Source: an uncultured Oscillibacter sp. (GTDB lineage Bacteria > Bacillota > Clostridia > Oscillospirales > Oscillospiraceae). From it: a stretch of 14,202 nt of DNA. The notes below the pieces were generated by a model. The model was not told the DNA's origin, searched no databases, and saw nothing but the letters and a program-made list of their open reading frames with translations. The DNA is taken from NCBI GenBank assembly GCA_902490355.1, contig CABUDN010000058.1:1-14202 (forward strand), read 5' to 3'. A program made the position numbers and the translations under genes. Position 1 is the first letter of the stretch. The number at the start of each line of letters is the position of its first letter. This document shows, piece by piece, positions 6,603 through 12,004 of this stretch.

Positions 6603-7958
6603 ATGTCCTCACTGCTGATCCGCCATCTGGACACGGTGGTCACCTGCGATGACCGCGATCAGGTGCTGCGGGATGTGGATCTCTACTGCGAAGACGGATG
6701 GATTCGGGCCCTGGGACCGAATCTGCCTCATACCGCCCAGACGGAGCTGGACGGCCGCCATCTGTGGTGCTATCCGGGCCTCATCAACACGCATCACCAT
6801 CTCTATCAAATTTTTTCCCGCAACCTGCCCCAGGTACAGAATCTGGAGCTGTTCGACTGGCTGACGGCGCTCTATGAAATCTGGAAGGGGCTGGATACCG
6901 AGGTCGTGCGGCTTTCCTCCCTGGTGGGCATGGGAGAGCTGCTCAAGCACGGCTGCACCACCTGCTTTGACCATCACTATGTCTTCCCCCAGGGTTCCGG
7001 GGACCTGCTGGGCGCCCAGCTGGAAGCCGCCCAGGCCCTGGGCATCCGCATGGTGCTCTCCCGGGGCAGCATGGATTTGAGCCGCAAGGACGGCGGTCTG
7101 CCGCCGGACAGCGTGGTCCAGCCGGTGGATGAAATCCTTCGGGACTGTGTCCGGGCCATCGAGGCTTACCACGATCCCGCCCCCGGCTCCATGCACCAGG
7201 TGGTGCTGGCGCCGTGCTCGCCGTTCTCCGTCAGCGAGGAGCTGCTGCGCCAGTCCGCGCCGTTGGCCCGGCAGTACGGCGTGCGTCTCCACACCCATCT
7301 GTGCGAGACAAAGGACGAAGAGCGCTACACGCTCCAGCACAAGGGCATGCGTCCTCTGGAGTATATGGCCTCTCTGGGGTGGACAGGCCCCGATGTATGG
7401 TATGCCCACGGCATCCACTTCAACGATGAGGAGCTCCGGGAGCTGGCCCGCACCGGAACTGGTGTGGCCCACTGCCCCATCTCCAACATGAAGCTCTCCT
7501 CCGGCGTGGCCCGGATTCCAGAGATGCTGGAACTGGGTGTGCCGGTGGGACTGGCCGTGGACGGCTCCGCTTCCAACGACGGCTCGTCCATGCTGGAGGA
7601 ACTGCGGGTATGCTATCTGCTCCACCGGCTCACCAGCAGCGCCGCGGCCCCCTCGGGCTACCAGGTGCTGAAGATGGCCACCCGGGGCAGCGCCCGCCTG
7701 CTGGGGCGAACGGACATCGGTTCCCTGGAAGCAGGCAAGTGCGCAGACTTTTTCCTGGTGGACTCCCGCCGTCTGGAACTGGCCGGTGCCGGAGAGAGCC
7801 CTGCCGACGTGCTGGCCACCGTGGGCCTGCGGGGTCCGGTGGATACCACCGTGGTCCATGGCCGCGTGGTGGTCCGGGAAGGCAAGCTTTGCACCGTGGA
7901 CGAAGCAGAAACGGCGCAGCAGGCCCGCGCGTGCTGCCAAGCATATCTGTCCCGCTGA
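6603..7958 (+). CDS. Amidohydrolase, probable 8-oxoguanine deaminase
   Basis: A 451-residue TIM-barrel metal hydrolase of the TrzN/AtzB-like amidohydrolase branch. Zn ligands are recognisable as H64 and H66 (NTHHHLYQ), H232 (HTHLCE, with E235), H269 (AHGIHF) and D320 (VDGSASND). The motifs GCTTCFDHHYVFP, SRGSMDLSRKDGGLPP, LAPCSPFSV and GTGVAHCPISNMKLSSG closely resemble characterised 8-oxoguanine deaminases such as Pseudomonas Pa0142, as I remember that sequence. The reaction would be 8-oxoguanine to urate plus ammonia. Alternative substrates within the family are guanine, other oxidised purines or triazines. The ATG at 6603 has AAAGGGG upstream and a good promoter; in-frame sequence further upstream overlaps sdaAB and is rejected. 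It is transcribed alone and ends at a shared terminator. Confidence 0.85.
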   Translation: MSSLLIRHLDTVVTCDDRDQVLRDVDLYCEDGWIRALGPNLPHTAQTELDGRHLWCYPGLINTHHHLYQIFSRNLPQVQNLELFDWLTALYEIWKGLDTEVVRLSSLVGMGELLKHGCTTCFDHHYVFPQGSGDLLGAQLEAAQALGIRMVLSRGSMDLSRKDGGLPPDSVVQPVDEILRDCVRAIEAYHDPAPGSMHQVVLAPCSPFSVSEELLRQSAPLARQYGVRLHTHLCETKDEERYTLQHKGMRPLEYMASLGWTGPDVWYAHGIHFNDEELRELARTGTGVAHCPISNMKLSSGVARIPEMLELGVPVGLAVDGSASNDGSSMLEELRVCYLLHRLTSSAAAPSGYQVLKMATRGSARLLGRTDIGSLEAGKCADFFLVDSRRLELAGAGESPADVLATVGLRGPVDTTVVHGRVVVREGKLCTVDEAETAQQARACCQAYLSR

Positions 7959-7960
7959 AC

Positions 7961-7997
7961 AAAAAGAAGAGGCTGCTAATGCAGCCTCTTCTTTTTT
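7961..7997. terminator. Bidirectional terminator between the deaminase and degV
   Basis: Perfect 16-bp arms (7961-7976 and 7981-7996) around TAAT, with core GAAGAGGCTGC, A5 to the left and T6 to the right. It lies three bases after the deaminase stop. The degV stop codon (7996-7998) overlaps it. Confidence 0.92.
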
Positions 7998-8862
7998 AAT
8001 CCAGCACCTGAACCGCGGCGCCCAGAATCCCGTCTCCAATATAGACGCTCAGCGTTCCGTCAATCTGCCCCTCCCAGATATGGTCATATGCCGGAAGAGC
8101 CGCCGTAAGCTTCTGGCGCAGAGTCTCCAGATACTCCGGCGCGCCGCCGTGAGCGACGGCCAGATTGTAGCGGCGGTGCGATCCGCAGGCCTTCACTGTC
8201 AGCTCCACCAGCTTGTCCATCACCTGGGGCCGCCCCCGGACCTTCGCCACCGAGGTCAGCTGTCCGTCCGCAGCAAAGGTCAGAAGCGGCTTGATGTGCA
8301 GCAGCGCTCCGGCAGTAGCCGTCACCTTGCCGATGCGGCCGCCTTTTTGCAGATACTCCAGAGTATCCACAGAAAAGAACGGAGTGGTAGCGGCAATCAG
8401 CTGCGGCGCCCGGCGCTCCGTCAGTTCTTCCCAACCCATGCCGCTGCGGAGATCCTCCGCCAGCTGCAAAAGCGTCAGTCCCTGCCCCAGCGAACCGCTG
8501 AGGGAATCAAACACCCGCATGGGAATCCGGTCCCGGCACTCCTCGGCAATCACCCGGGCCAGATTATAGGTGCCGGAAAGGCCGCTGGAGAGCATCACGG
8601 CAATCACGCCGTCATAGCCTTCCGCCACAATCTGCCGCAGGGCCTGTCCAAAACCCTCCGCGGCAGGAAGCGAGGTCTGCGGCAGCTCTCCCGCCCGCAG
8701 ACGGCGGTAAATCCCCTCTCCGTCAATATCCACGCCATCCCGGTACTCCCCATCGGCGCAGAGAATCCGCAGCGGAACCACATGGATGTGATTCTGGCGG
8801 ATCAGCGCAGGCGTCAGATCCGCACAAGAGTCCGTCAGCAGTGCAATTTTCTGTGGGCACAT
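7996..8862 (-). CDS. DegV family fatty-acid-binding protein
   Basis: A 288-residue two-domain DegV/FakB-type protein. FakB proteins hold a fatty acid so that the kinase FakA can phosphorylate it for phospholipid synthesis; other DegV members are less well defined. Motifs seen are LLTDSCADL (8-16), PQTSLPA (61-67), MLSSGLSGTYN (90-100) and GGRIGK in the middle, with the C-terminal region ending IGDGILGAAVQVLD. The ATG at 8862 was chosen because GAGGA precedes it; in-frame starts upstream lack a ribosome site. A TTGCAG/CATAAT promoter is at 8908-8936. It lies downstream of the MATE gene in the same direction with a 192-base gap and no clear terminator, so read-through is possible. No fakA is in view. 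Confidence 0.9.
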   Translation of the reverse strand: MCPQKIALLTDSCADLTPALIRQNHIHVVPLRILCADGEYRDGVDIDGEGIYRRLRAGELPQTSLPAAEGFGQALRQIVAEGYDGVIAVMLSSGLSGTYNLARVIAEECRDRIPMRVFDSLSGSLGQGLTLLQLAEDLRSGMGWEELTERRAPQLIAATTPFFSVDTLEYLQKGGRIGKVTATAGALLHIKPLLTFAADGQLTSVAKVRGRPQVMDKLVELTVKACGSHRRYNLAVAHGGAPEYLETLRQKLTAALPAYDHIWEGQIDGTLSVYIGDGILGAAVQVLD

Positions 8863-8907
8863 TCTTTCCTCACGCTCCCTCATCTTCATACTTAGAAACT
8901 TGGAGTG

Positions 8908-8936
8908 ATTATGCCACAAAATCAACAAAACTGCAA
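8908..8936 (-). promoter_or_regulatory. Putative degV promoter
   Basis: Minus strand TTGCAG (8931-8936), 17-bp spacer, CATAAT (8908-8913) with TG at the extended -10 position. Confidence 0.5.
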
Positions 8937-9054
8937 GAACGATCCCGACCCCGCAGCCATTGCGCCGCATGTGTGACCTCAGAATGCATCCATATGCCCA
9001 TCGTCCTTCACCGCCGGATGCAGGCAGGGGCCGCCATTCTTTCCAAGCACCGTC

Positions 9055-10464
9055 TTATTTGAAGTCCGCCGGTTTGGCATGCAGCCACCCCGCGCGACGC
9101 CACGCGGAAAACTCCCGGCGGATCAGCAGCAGGGAAAGCAGGCAGGATACCACGTCCGCCACCGGCGCCGCAAGCAGCGCGCCAGTCATTCCAAAGCGTG
9201 CGGACAGCACCAGCGCCAGCGGAACCAGAACCACGGCCTGCCGCGTCAAGGGCAGTGCCAGTGCCTTTCCTGCTTTGCCGATGCTCTGAAAGAACGATGC
9301 TGTGGTCATATGCAAGCCATAGGTGAAGAATCCCAGCATATACAGCCGGAAAATCACCGCACAGGCATCCAGATACGACGCATCGCCCGAAACAAAGAGG
9401 CTCCCGATCTGCCGGGGGAATATTTGATACACCGCAAACCATCCCACCGAGATCCCCAGGGCAATGGCGGACGCCAGGCGATACGTCTCCCGCACCCGGC
9501 TGTATTGCCGCGCCCCAAAGTTGTATCCATTGATGGGCTGCGTGGCAGAAGAGACTCCCACAAACATGGCATGGGCAATCTGGTAAACCTTCATCAGTGC
9601 ACCGTATACAGACAGTGCCACATCACTGCCGTATGCCGTGGCCGCGCCATATTGGCGCATGAGATTGTTCATGGTCACCTGCACAACGGCCGTCATGATC
9701 TGCGTCAGGAAACTGGGAATCCCCAGCCTGAGAATCTGGACCGTCACCGGCAGGGTGGGCCGGAGCCACCGGCGTTCAATCCGAACGCTCTGCAGCCGCC
9801 GCAGATGCAGCAAGCAGAGCGTTCCCGCCACTGCCTGCCCCAGCACCGTAGCAATGGCAGCTCCCACCACCCCCATATGCAGGCAGAAAATGAATACCGG
9901 GTCCAGTACCAGATTGATCCCCGCTCCCAGCATCATGCACTTCATGGTAAATTTGGGATTGCCGTCCGCCCGAATGATGGCGGCCAGGGCGGAGCTGAAC
10001 AGGAGAAACGGCAGTCCCCACGCAATGATGCGGGTGTAATCCAGCGCAGCCTGGAAGGATGTTTCCGTGGCTCCAAACAATATGACGATGGGCTTTGCCA
10101 GCAAGCTTCCCGCGATTCCCAACAGGATGCCCACCCCCACCATCAAGGAAGCGGTATGGCTGATGATCCGGTTTGCCTGGTCCTGTTCTCCCCGTCCCAG
10201 GCAGAGATTCAGATTGGCAGCGCAGCCATCCCCCAGCAGCAGGGCCAGGGCAATGGTCACAATGGTCAGCGGAAAGGCCACATTGGTGGCCGCCATTCCG
10301 GTAATACCCACGCCCTGTCCCACAAAGATTTGATCTGCAATGTTATAGAGATAGTTTACCAGGAGGGTCAGCGTGGTTGGAATGGAGTAGCGGCACAGCA
10401 GTGTGCCAATGGGCGCGGTAGCCAACGGGTTGGCAGCAGTTTGTTCCAGAGTCTTCGGTTCCAT
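9055..10464 (-). CDS. MATE family efflux transporter
   Basis: A 469-residue multidrug and toxin extrusion (MATE) antiporter with about 12 predicted helices in two six-helix halves. Family features include the opening PIGTLLCRYSIPTTLTLLVN, then VNYLYNIADQIFVG and GATETSF in the first half, and SSATQPINGYNFGARQY in the second. These proteins export organic compounds in exchange for Na+ or H+ in the cytoplasmic membrane. The ATG at 10464 follows AAAGGGG; an in-frame start 24 codons earlier would read through the leader terminator region and is rejected. The gene has a promoter at 10718-10746 and a 250-base leader with an FMN-riboswitch-like aptamer and a terminator. The cargo may therefore be a flavin, a flavin breakdown product or an analogue; that is inference. 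Confidence 0.9.
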   Translation of the reverse strand: MEPKTLEQTAANPLATAPIGTLLCRYSIPTTLTLLVNYLYNIADQIFVGQGVGITGMAATNVAFPLTIVTIALALLLGDGCAANLNLCLGRGEQDQANRIISHTASLMVGVGILLGIAGSLLAKPIVILFGATETSFQAALDYTRIIAWGLPFLLFSSALAAIIRADGNPKFTMKCMMLGAGINLVLDPVFIFCLHMGVVGAAIATVLGQAVAGTLCLLHLRRLQSVRIERRWLRPTLPVTVQILRLGIPSFLTQIMTAVVQVTMNNLMRQYGAATAYGSDVALSVYGALMKVYQIAHAMFVGVSSATQPINGYNFGARQYSRVRETYRLASAIALGISVGWFAVYQIFPRQIGSLFVSGDASYLDACAVIFRLYMLGFFTYGLHMTTASFFQSIGKAGKALALPLTRQAVVLVPLALVLSARFGMTGALLAAPVADVVSCLLSLLLIRREFSAWRRAGWLHAKPADFK

Positions 10465-10503
10465 AAAGATCCCCTTTCGTTTCCGGGGCTGTGCATGCGC
10501 TGC

Positions 10504-10544
10504 AAAACGAAAAGGCATCCGGCGCCGCGCGGACACCGAATGCC
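10504..10544 (-). terminator. Leader terminator before the MATE gene (riboswitch expression platform)
   Basis: Minus strand 13-bp stem (5' arm 10544-10532, 3' arm 10526-10514, three G-T pairs) with a 5-nt loop, followed by TTTTCGTTTT. It ends 40 bases before the MATE start codon. The 5' arm contains GCATTCGG (10543-10536), which can instead pair with TCGAATGC (10590-10583) between aptamer and terminator. In another fold TCGAATGC is partly held by the upstream GCAT (10597-10594). Confidence 0.8.
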
Positions 10545-10600
10545 TGAACTCCTGCTATGCTCACTTCGGAAGAGACACACATGCATTCGACCCCATGCGT

Positions 10601-10709
10601 GTTTTCTTCTCCCCTCCAGACTGACTGTTGGCCCCGGAATTTCACCGGGTTAACTTGACGCTCGCGGGCTTTCACCGCCAGTAGAGAACCTCTCATTTCC
10701 GAAGAAAAC
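10601..10709 (-). promoter_or_regulatory. FMN (RFN)-type riboswitch aptamer, divergent variant
   Basis: Read leftward, P1 is a perfect 9-bp pair, GTTTTCTTC (10709-10701) with GAAGAAAAC (10609-10601). Between them are GGCGGTGAAAGCCCGCGAGC (P3 and J3-4), a P5 hairpin with the loop TGAAAT, ACAGTCAGTCT (P6) and TGGAGGGGAGAAG (J6-1). All are recognisable RFN elements in the right order. Bases equivalent to A48, A85 and A99, which in the F. nucleatum structure stack on or pair with the flavin ring, are kept (10662, 10628, 10615). Differences are A for G11 (10698), A for G62 (10651), A for G84 (10629) and G for U100 (10614), plus a P2 reduced to GAGA-GGT-TCTC and a P6 loop one base shorter. Numbering is from memory of the crystal-structure sequence. 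Known RFN aptamers bind FMN; here ligand identity is open. Confidence 0.85.
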
Positions 10710-10717
10710 TTTTCTTT

Positions 10718-10746
10718 ATGGTATCATGCCGTATGCAGGCTGTCAA
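10718..10746 (-). promoter_or_regulatory. Promoter of the riboswitch-MATE transcript
   Basis: Minus strand perfect TTGACA (10741-10746), 17-bp spacer, TACCAT (10718-10723) with TG one base upstream (extended -10). The start would lie just before the P1 5' strand. Confidence 0.65.
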
Positions 10747-10829
10747 TCCCCGGCGGTTAACCAGAGGCCGTGCAGCAGGATCAGGATGGATTGTCCCCGC
10801 ATTTCAACCGTTCAGGAATTTTAAAAAAT

Positions 10830-10857
10830 GCCAGCTAACTGGCTGGTACTTCTTTTT
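10830..10857. terminator. Hairpin with flanking A and T runs
   Basis: GCCAG-CTAA-CTGGC (10830-10843), with an alternative CCAGC/GCTGG pairing, preceded by A6 and followed within 10 bases by T5. The stem is short. Leftward reading gives ATTTTTT right after the stem, so it could act on the minus strand. No gene ends here. Confidence 0.45.
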
Positions 10858-10910
10858 ATTGGGAGCAGCAGGTCCCGTTTGGTAACACGTGGGCGGAATT
10901 CACTGCGCAG

Positions 10911-11155
10911 CCGTTGGCGGCTTTGCCGCCTTACGGATGCGGCGTCCCCCTTGCGGGTGCTTCGCCCGAGCATTTTAAAATCCCCAGATATCCATAAAAA
11001 AACACCAGCCAATAGGCTGGTGTTTCTTTTTGTCTTGTCCGCAAGGTATAGATGCCGGACAAGACCGGGGCCCCGCACGGCGGGGCGGCGCTTTTGCGCC
11101 GTACAAGCGTTTTGCCGCAGGCAAAACCTTGGCGTAGGGGCAATTCACTTGCCCC
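10911..11155. repeat. Cluster of consecutive GC-rich hairpins in non-coding DNA
   Basis: No credible gene lies between 10747 and 11218. Successive perfect or near-perfect inverted repeats are: GGCGGC/GCCGCC (10916-10930), CGGGTG/CGCCCG (10954-10968, one wobble), GTCTTGTCCG/CGGACAAGAC (11032-11065), CCCCGC/GCGGGG (11071-11085), GGCGC/GCGCC (11087-11100), GTTTTGCC/GGCAAAAC (11109-11127) and GGGGCAA/TTGCCCC (11137-11155), plus the terminator-like hairpin at 11001-11024. The density looks like interspersed palindromic repeats (REP or MITE-like) downstream of the tRNA operon. I cannot tell whether copies exist elsewhere. Confidence 0.6.
10994..11031. terminator. Bidirectional terminator-like hairpin in the non-coding region
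   Basis: Perfect 10-bp stem AACACCAGCC/GGCTGGTGTT (11001-11010, 11015-11024) with loop AATA, A-run to the left and TCTTTTT to the right. It is about 195 bases downstream of the tRNA-Cys terminator, with no gene between. Confidence 0.75.
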
Positions 11156-11179
11156 GAGCATTTGAAATATCCCAGGATT

Positions 11180-11221
11180 CCATAAAAATAACCACACAGT
11201 TAGGTGTGGTTATTTTTATGG
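11180..11221 (-). terminator. Terminator of tRNA-Cys
   Basis: Perfect 18-bp arms (11180-11197 and 11204-11221) around a 6-nt loop; GC core ACCACAC/GTGTGGT followed leftward by TATTTTTATGG. The first three bases of the leftward stem are the encoded CCA end of tRNA-Cys (11221-11219). Confidence 0.85.
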
Positions 11222-11293
11222 AGGTGACACCCGGATTTGAACCGGGGAATCAGGGTTTTGCAGACCCTTGCCTTACCACTTGGCTATGTCACC
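11219..11293 (-). tRNA. tRNA-Cys (GCA)
   Basis: 75 bases including encoded CCA. The acceptor arm GGTGACA/TGTCACC pairs fully. The anticodon stem AGGGT/ACCCT encloses CTGCAAA, giving anticodon GCA (11261-11259 leftward). The T arm is CCGG-TTCAAAT-CCGG. The discriminator base is U, as expected for tRNA-Cys. It has its own promoter and is separated from tRNA-Gly by a strong hairpin. Confidence 0.95.
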
Positions 11294-11307
11294 GTCGCTA
11301 CATTTAT

Positions 11308-11336
11308 ATTATATGCAGACCTTTCGAAAAAGTCCA
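11308..11336 (-). promoter_or_regulatory. Separate promoter for tRNA-Cys
   Basis: Minus strand TGGACT (11331-11336), 17-bp spacer, perfect TATAAT (11308-11313). The start would be about 8 bases before the mature tRNA-Cys 5' end. Confidence 0.6.
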
Positions 11337-11350
11337 CACTTTTTTTAAGT

Positions 11351-11385
11351 GAAACACCCACACCCGTCTCAAGTGTGGGTGTTTC
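11351..11385 (-). terminator. Hairpin after tRNA-Gly, probable terminator or attenuator
   Basis: Perfect 13-bp stem GAAACACCCACAC/GTGTGGGTGTTTC (11351-11363, 11373-11385), located just past the 3' end of tRNA-Gly in the direction of transcription. The following leftward sequence has only TTT and then CACTT, so termination may be partial. A promoter for tRNA-Cys follows at once. Confidence 0.55.
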
Positions 11386-11389
11386 TTTC

Positions 11390-11465
11390 TGGAGCGGGCA
11401 ACGAGGCTCGAACTCGCTACCTCCACCTTGGCAAGGTGGCGCTCTACCAGATGAGCTATGCCCGC
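11390..11465 (-). tRNA. tRNA-Gly (GCC)
   Basis: 76 bases with encoded CCA. Acceptor GCGGGCA/TGCCCGC; anticodon stem CCACC/GGTGG encloses TTGCCAA, anticodon GCC (11432-11430 leftward). T arm GCGAG-TTCGAGC-CTCGT with one wobble. Discriminator U. It starts three bases after tRNA-Phe ends. Confidence 0.96.
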
Positions 11466-11468
11466 AGG

Positions 11469-11544
<76 letters not shown>

Positions 11545-11630
11545 AAATCTTTTTCCGCGCCGGAACGGCGCGGCCGGGGAATTTCAACCCCAAAAGGGAC
11601 CCACGGGATGGGATTCCATCCCATGGGATA
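11545..11630 (-). other. Structured spacer between tRNA-Asp and tRNA-Phe
   Basis: 86 bases holding two hairpins: CCGCGCCG/CGGCGCGG with a 3-base loop (11555-11573) and CCCA-GGGATGG/CCATCCC-TGGG with one mismatch (11600-11627). Neither is followed by a T-run in the leftward direction, so they are unlikely terminators. They may guide tRNA processing or be a small repeat insertion. Confidence 0.5.
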
Positions 11631-11707
11631 TGGCGACCCGGAACGGGCTCGAACCGTCGACCTCTAGCGTGACAGGCTAGCGTTCTAACCAACTGAACTA
11701 CCGGGCC
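11631..11707 (-). tRNA. tRNA-Asp (GTC)
   Basis: 77 bases with encoded CCA. Acceptor GGCCCGG/CCGGGTC with one G-U pair; anticodon stem CTAGC/GCTAG encloses CTGTCAC, anticodon GTC (11673-11671 leftward). T arm GACGG-TTCGAGC-CCGTT. Discriminator G, as expected for tRNA-Asp. Confidence 0.96.
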
Positions 11708-11718
11708 ATATAAATTCT

Positions 11719-11795
11719 TGGTGGGAACAACTGGACTCGAACCAGTGACCCCCTGCTTGTAAGGCAGGTGCTCTAACCAGCTGAGCTATGCTCCC
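11719..11795 (-). tRNA. tRNA-Val (TAC)
   Basis: 77 bases with encoded CCA, first gene of the leftward cluster. Acceptor GGGAGCA/TGTTCCC with one G-U pair; anticodon stem CCTGC/GCAGG encloses CTTACAA, anticodon TAC (11761-11759 leftward). T arm ACTGG-TTCGAGT-CCAGT. Discriminator A. Confidence 0.96.
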
Positions 11796-11826
11796 GGATC
11801 GCCGCTCTTGTCAGACGACAAAAGTT

Positions 11827-11855
11827 ATTATACGCAAAGACCCCCTTTCTGTCAA
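11827..11855 (-). promoter_or_regulatory. Consensus promoter of the tRNA cluster
   Basis: Minus strand TTGACA (11850-11855), exact 17-bp spacer, TATAAT (11827-11832): a full consensus match. Upstream (11860-11890) is an A/T-rich UP-element-like stretch. The start near 11819 is about 24 bases before tRNA-Val. Confidence 0.85.
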
Positions 11856-11950
11856 CCCCAAATTTAAATTTTTCTCGATTTTTTTCGTAGTCGGATTCTG
11901 CGCCTGTTTTTGCCCCATTCTCACCGCAGCTGCATGCCTCTCAAACGTCT

Positions 11951-11988
11951 GCCGCGGAAGGGATCTGCATTTCGATCCCTCCCGCGGC
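11951..11988 (-). terminator. Long hairpin after hslO, possible terminator
   Basis: GCCGCGG-A-AGGGATC (11951-11965) pairs with GATCCCT-C-CCGCGGC (11974-11988), 14 bp with one mismatch and an 8-nt loop, 17 bases after the hslO stop. The T-tract leftward is weak (AGACGTTTG), so it may end transcription inefficiently or protect the mRNA end. Confidence 0.5.
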
Positions 11989-12004
11989 ACATTTGCATTC
12001 CGGT

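Noticed and set aside
6609..8039. A 476-codon minus-strand frame opposite the deaminase
   Set aside because: Exactly antisense to a gene with clear catalytic motifs, and rich in His, Gln and Gly, as shadow frames are here.
8985..9022. Inverted repeat TGCATCC/GGATGCA between the MATE gene and degV
   Set aside because: Only 7-bp arms with a 24-base loop and no T-run; not convincing as a terminator or operator.
9079..10653. A 524-codon plus-strand frame opposite the MATE gene
   Set aside because: Hydrophilic His/Gln/Arg-rich translation of the reverse of a membrane protein; no start signal or domain.
10911..11221. CRISPR-like array
   Set aside because: The repeats are different hairpins of unequal length, without a constant repeat or regular spacer, and there are no cas genes.
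10828..11352. A 174-codon plus-strand frame across the hairpin region and tRNA-Cys
   Set aside because: It runs through several terminators and a tRNA gene in antisense; not a plausible protein.
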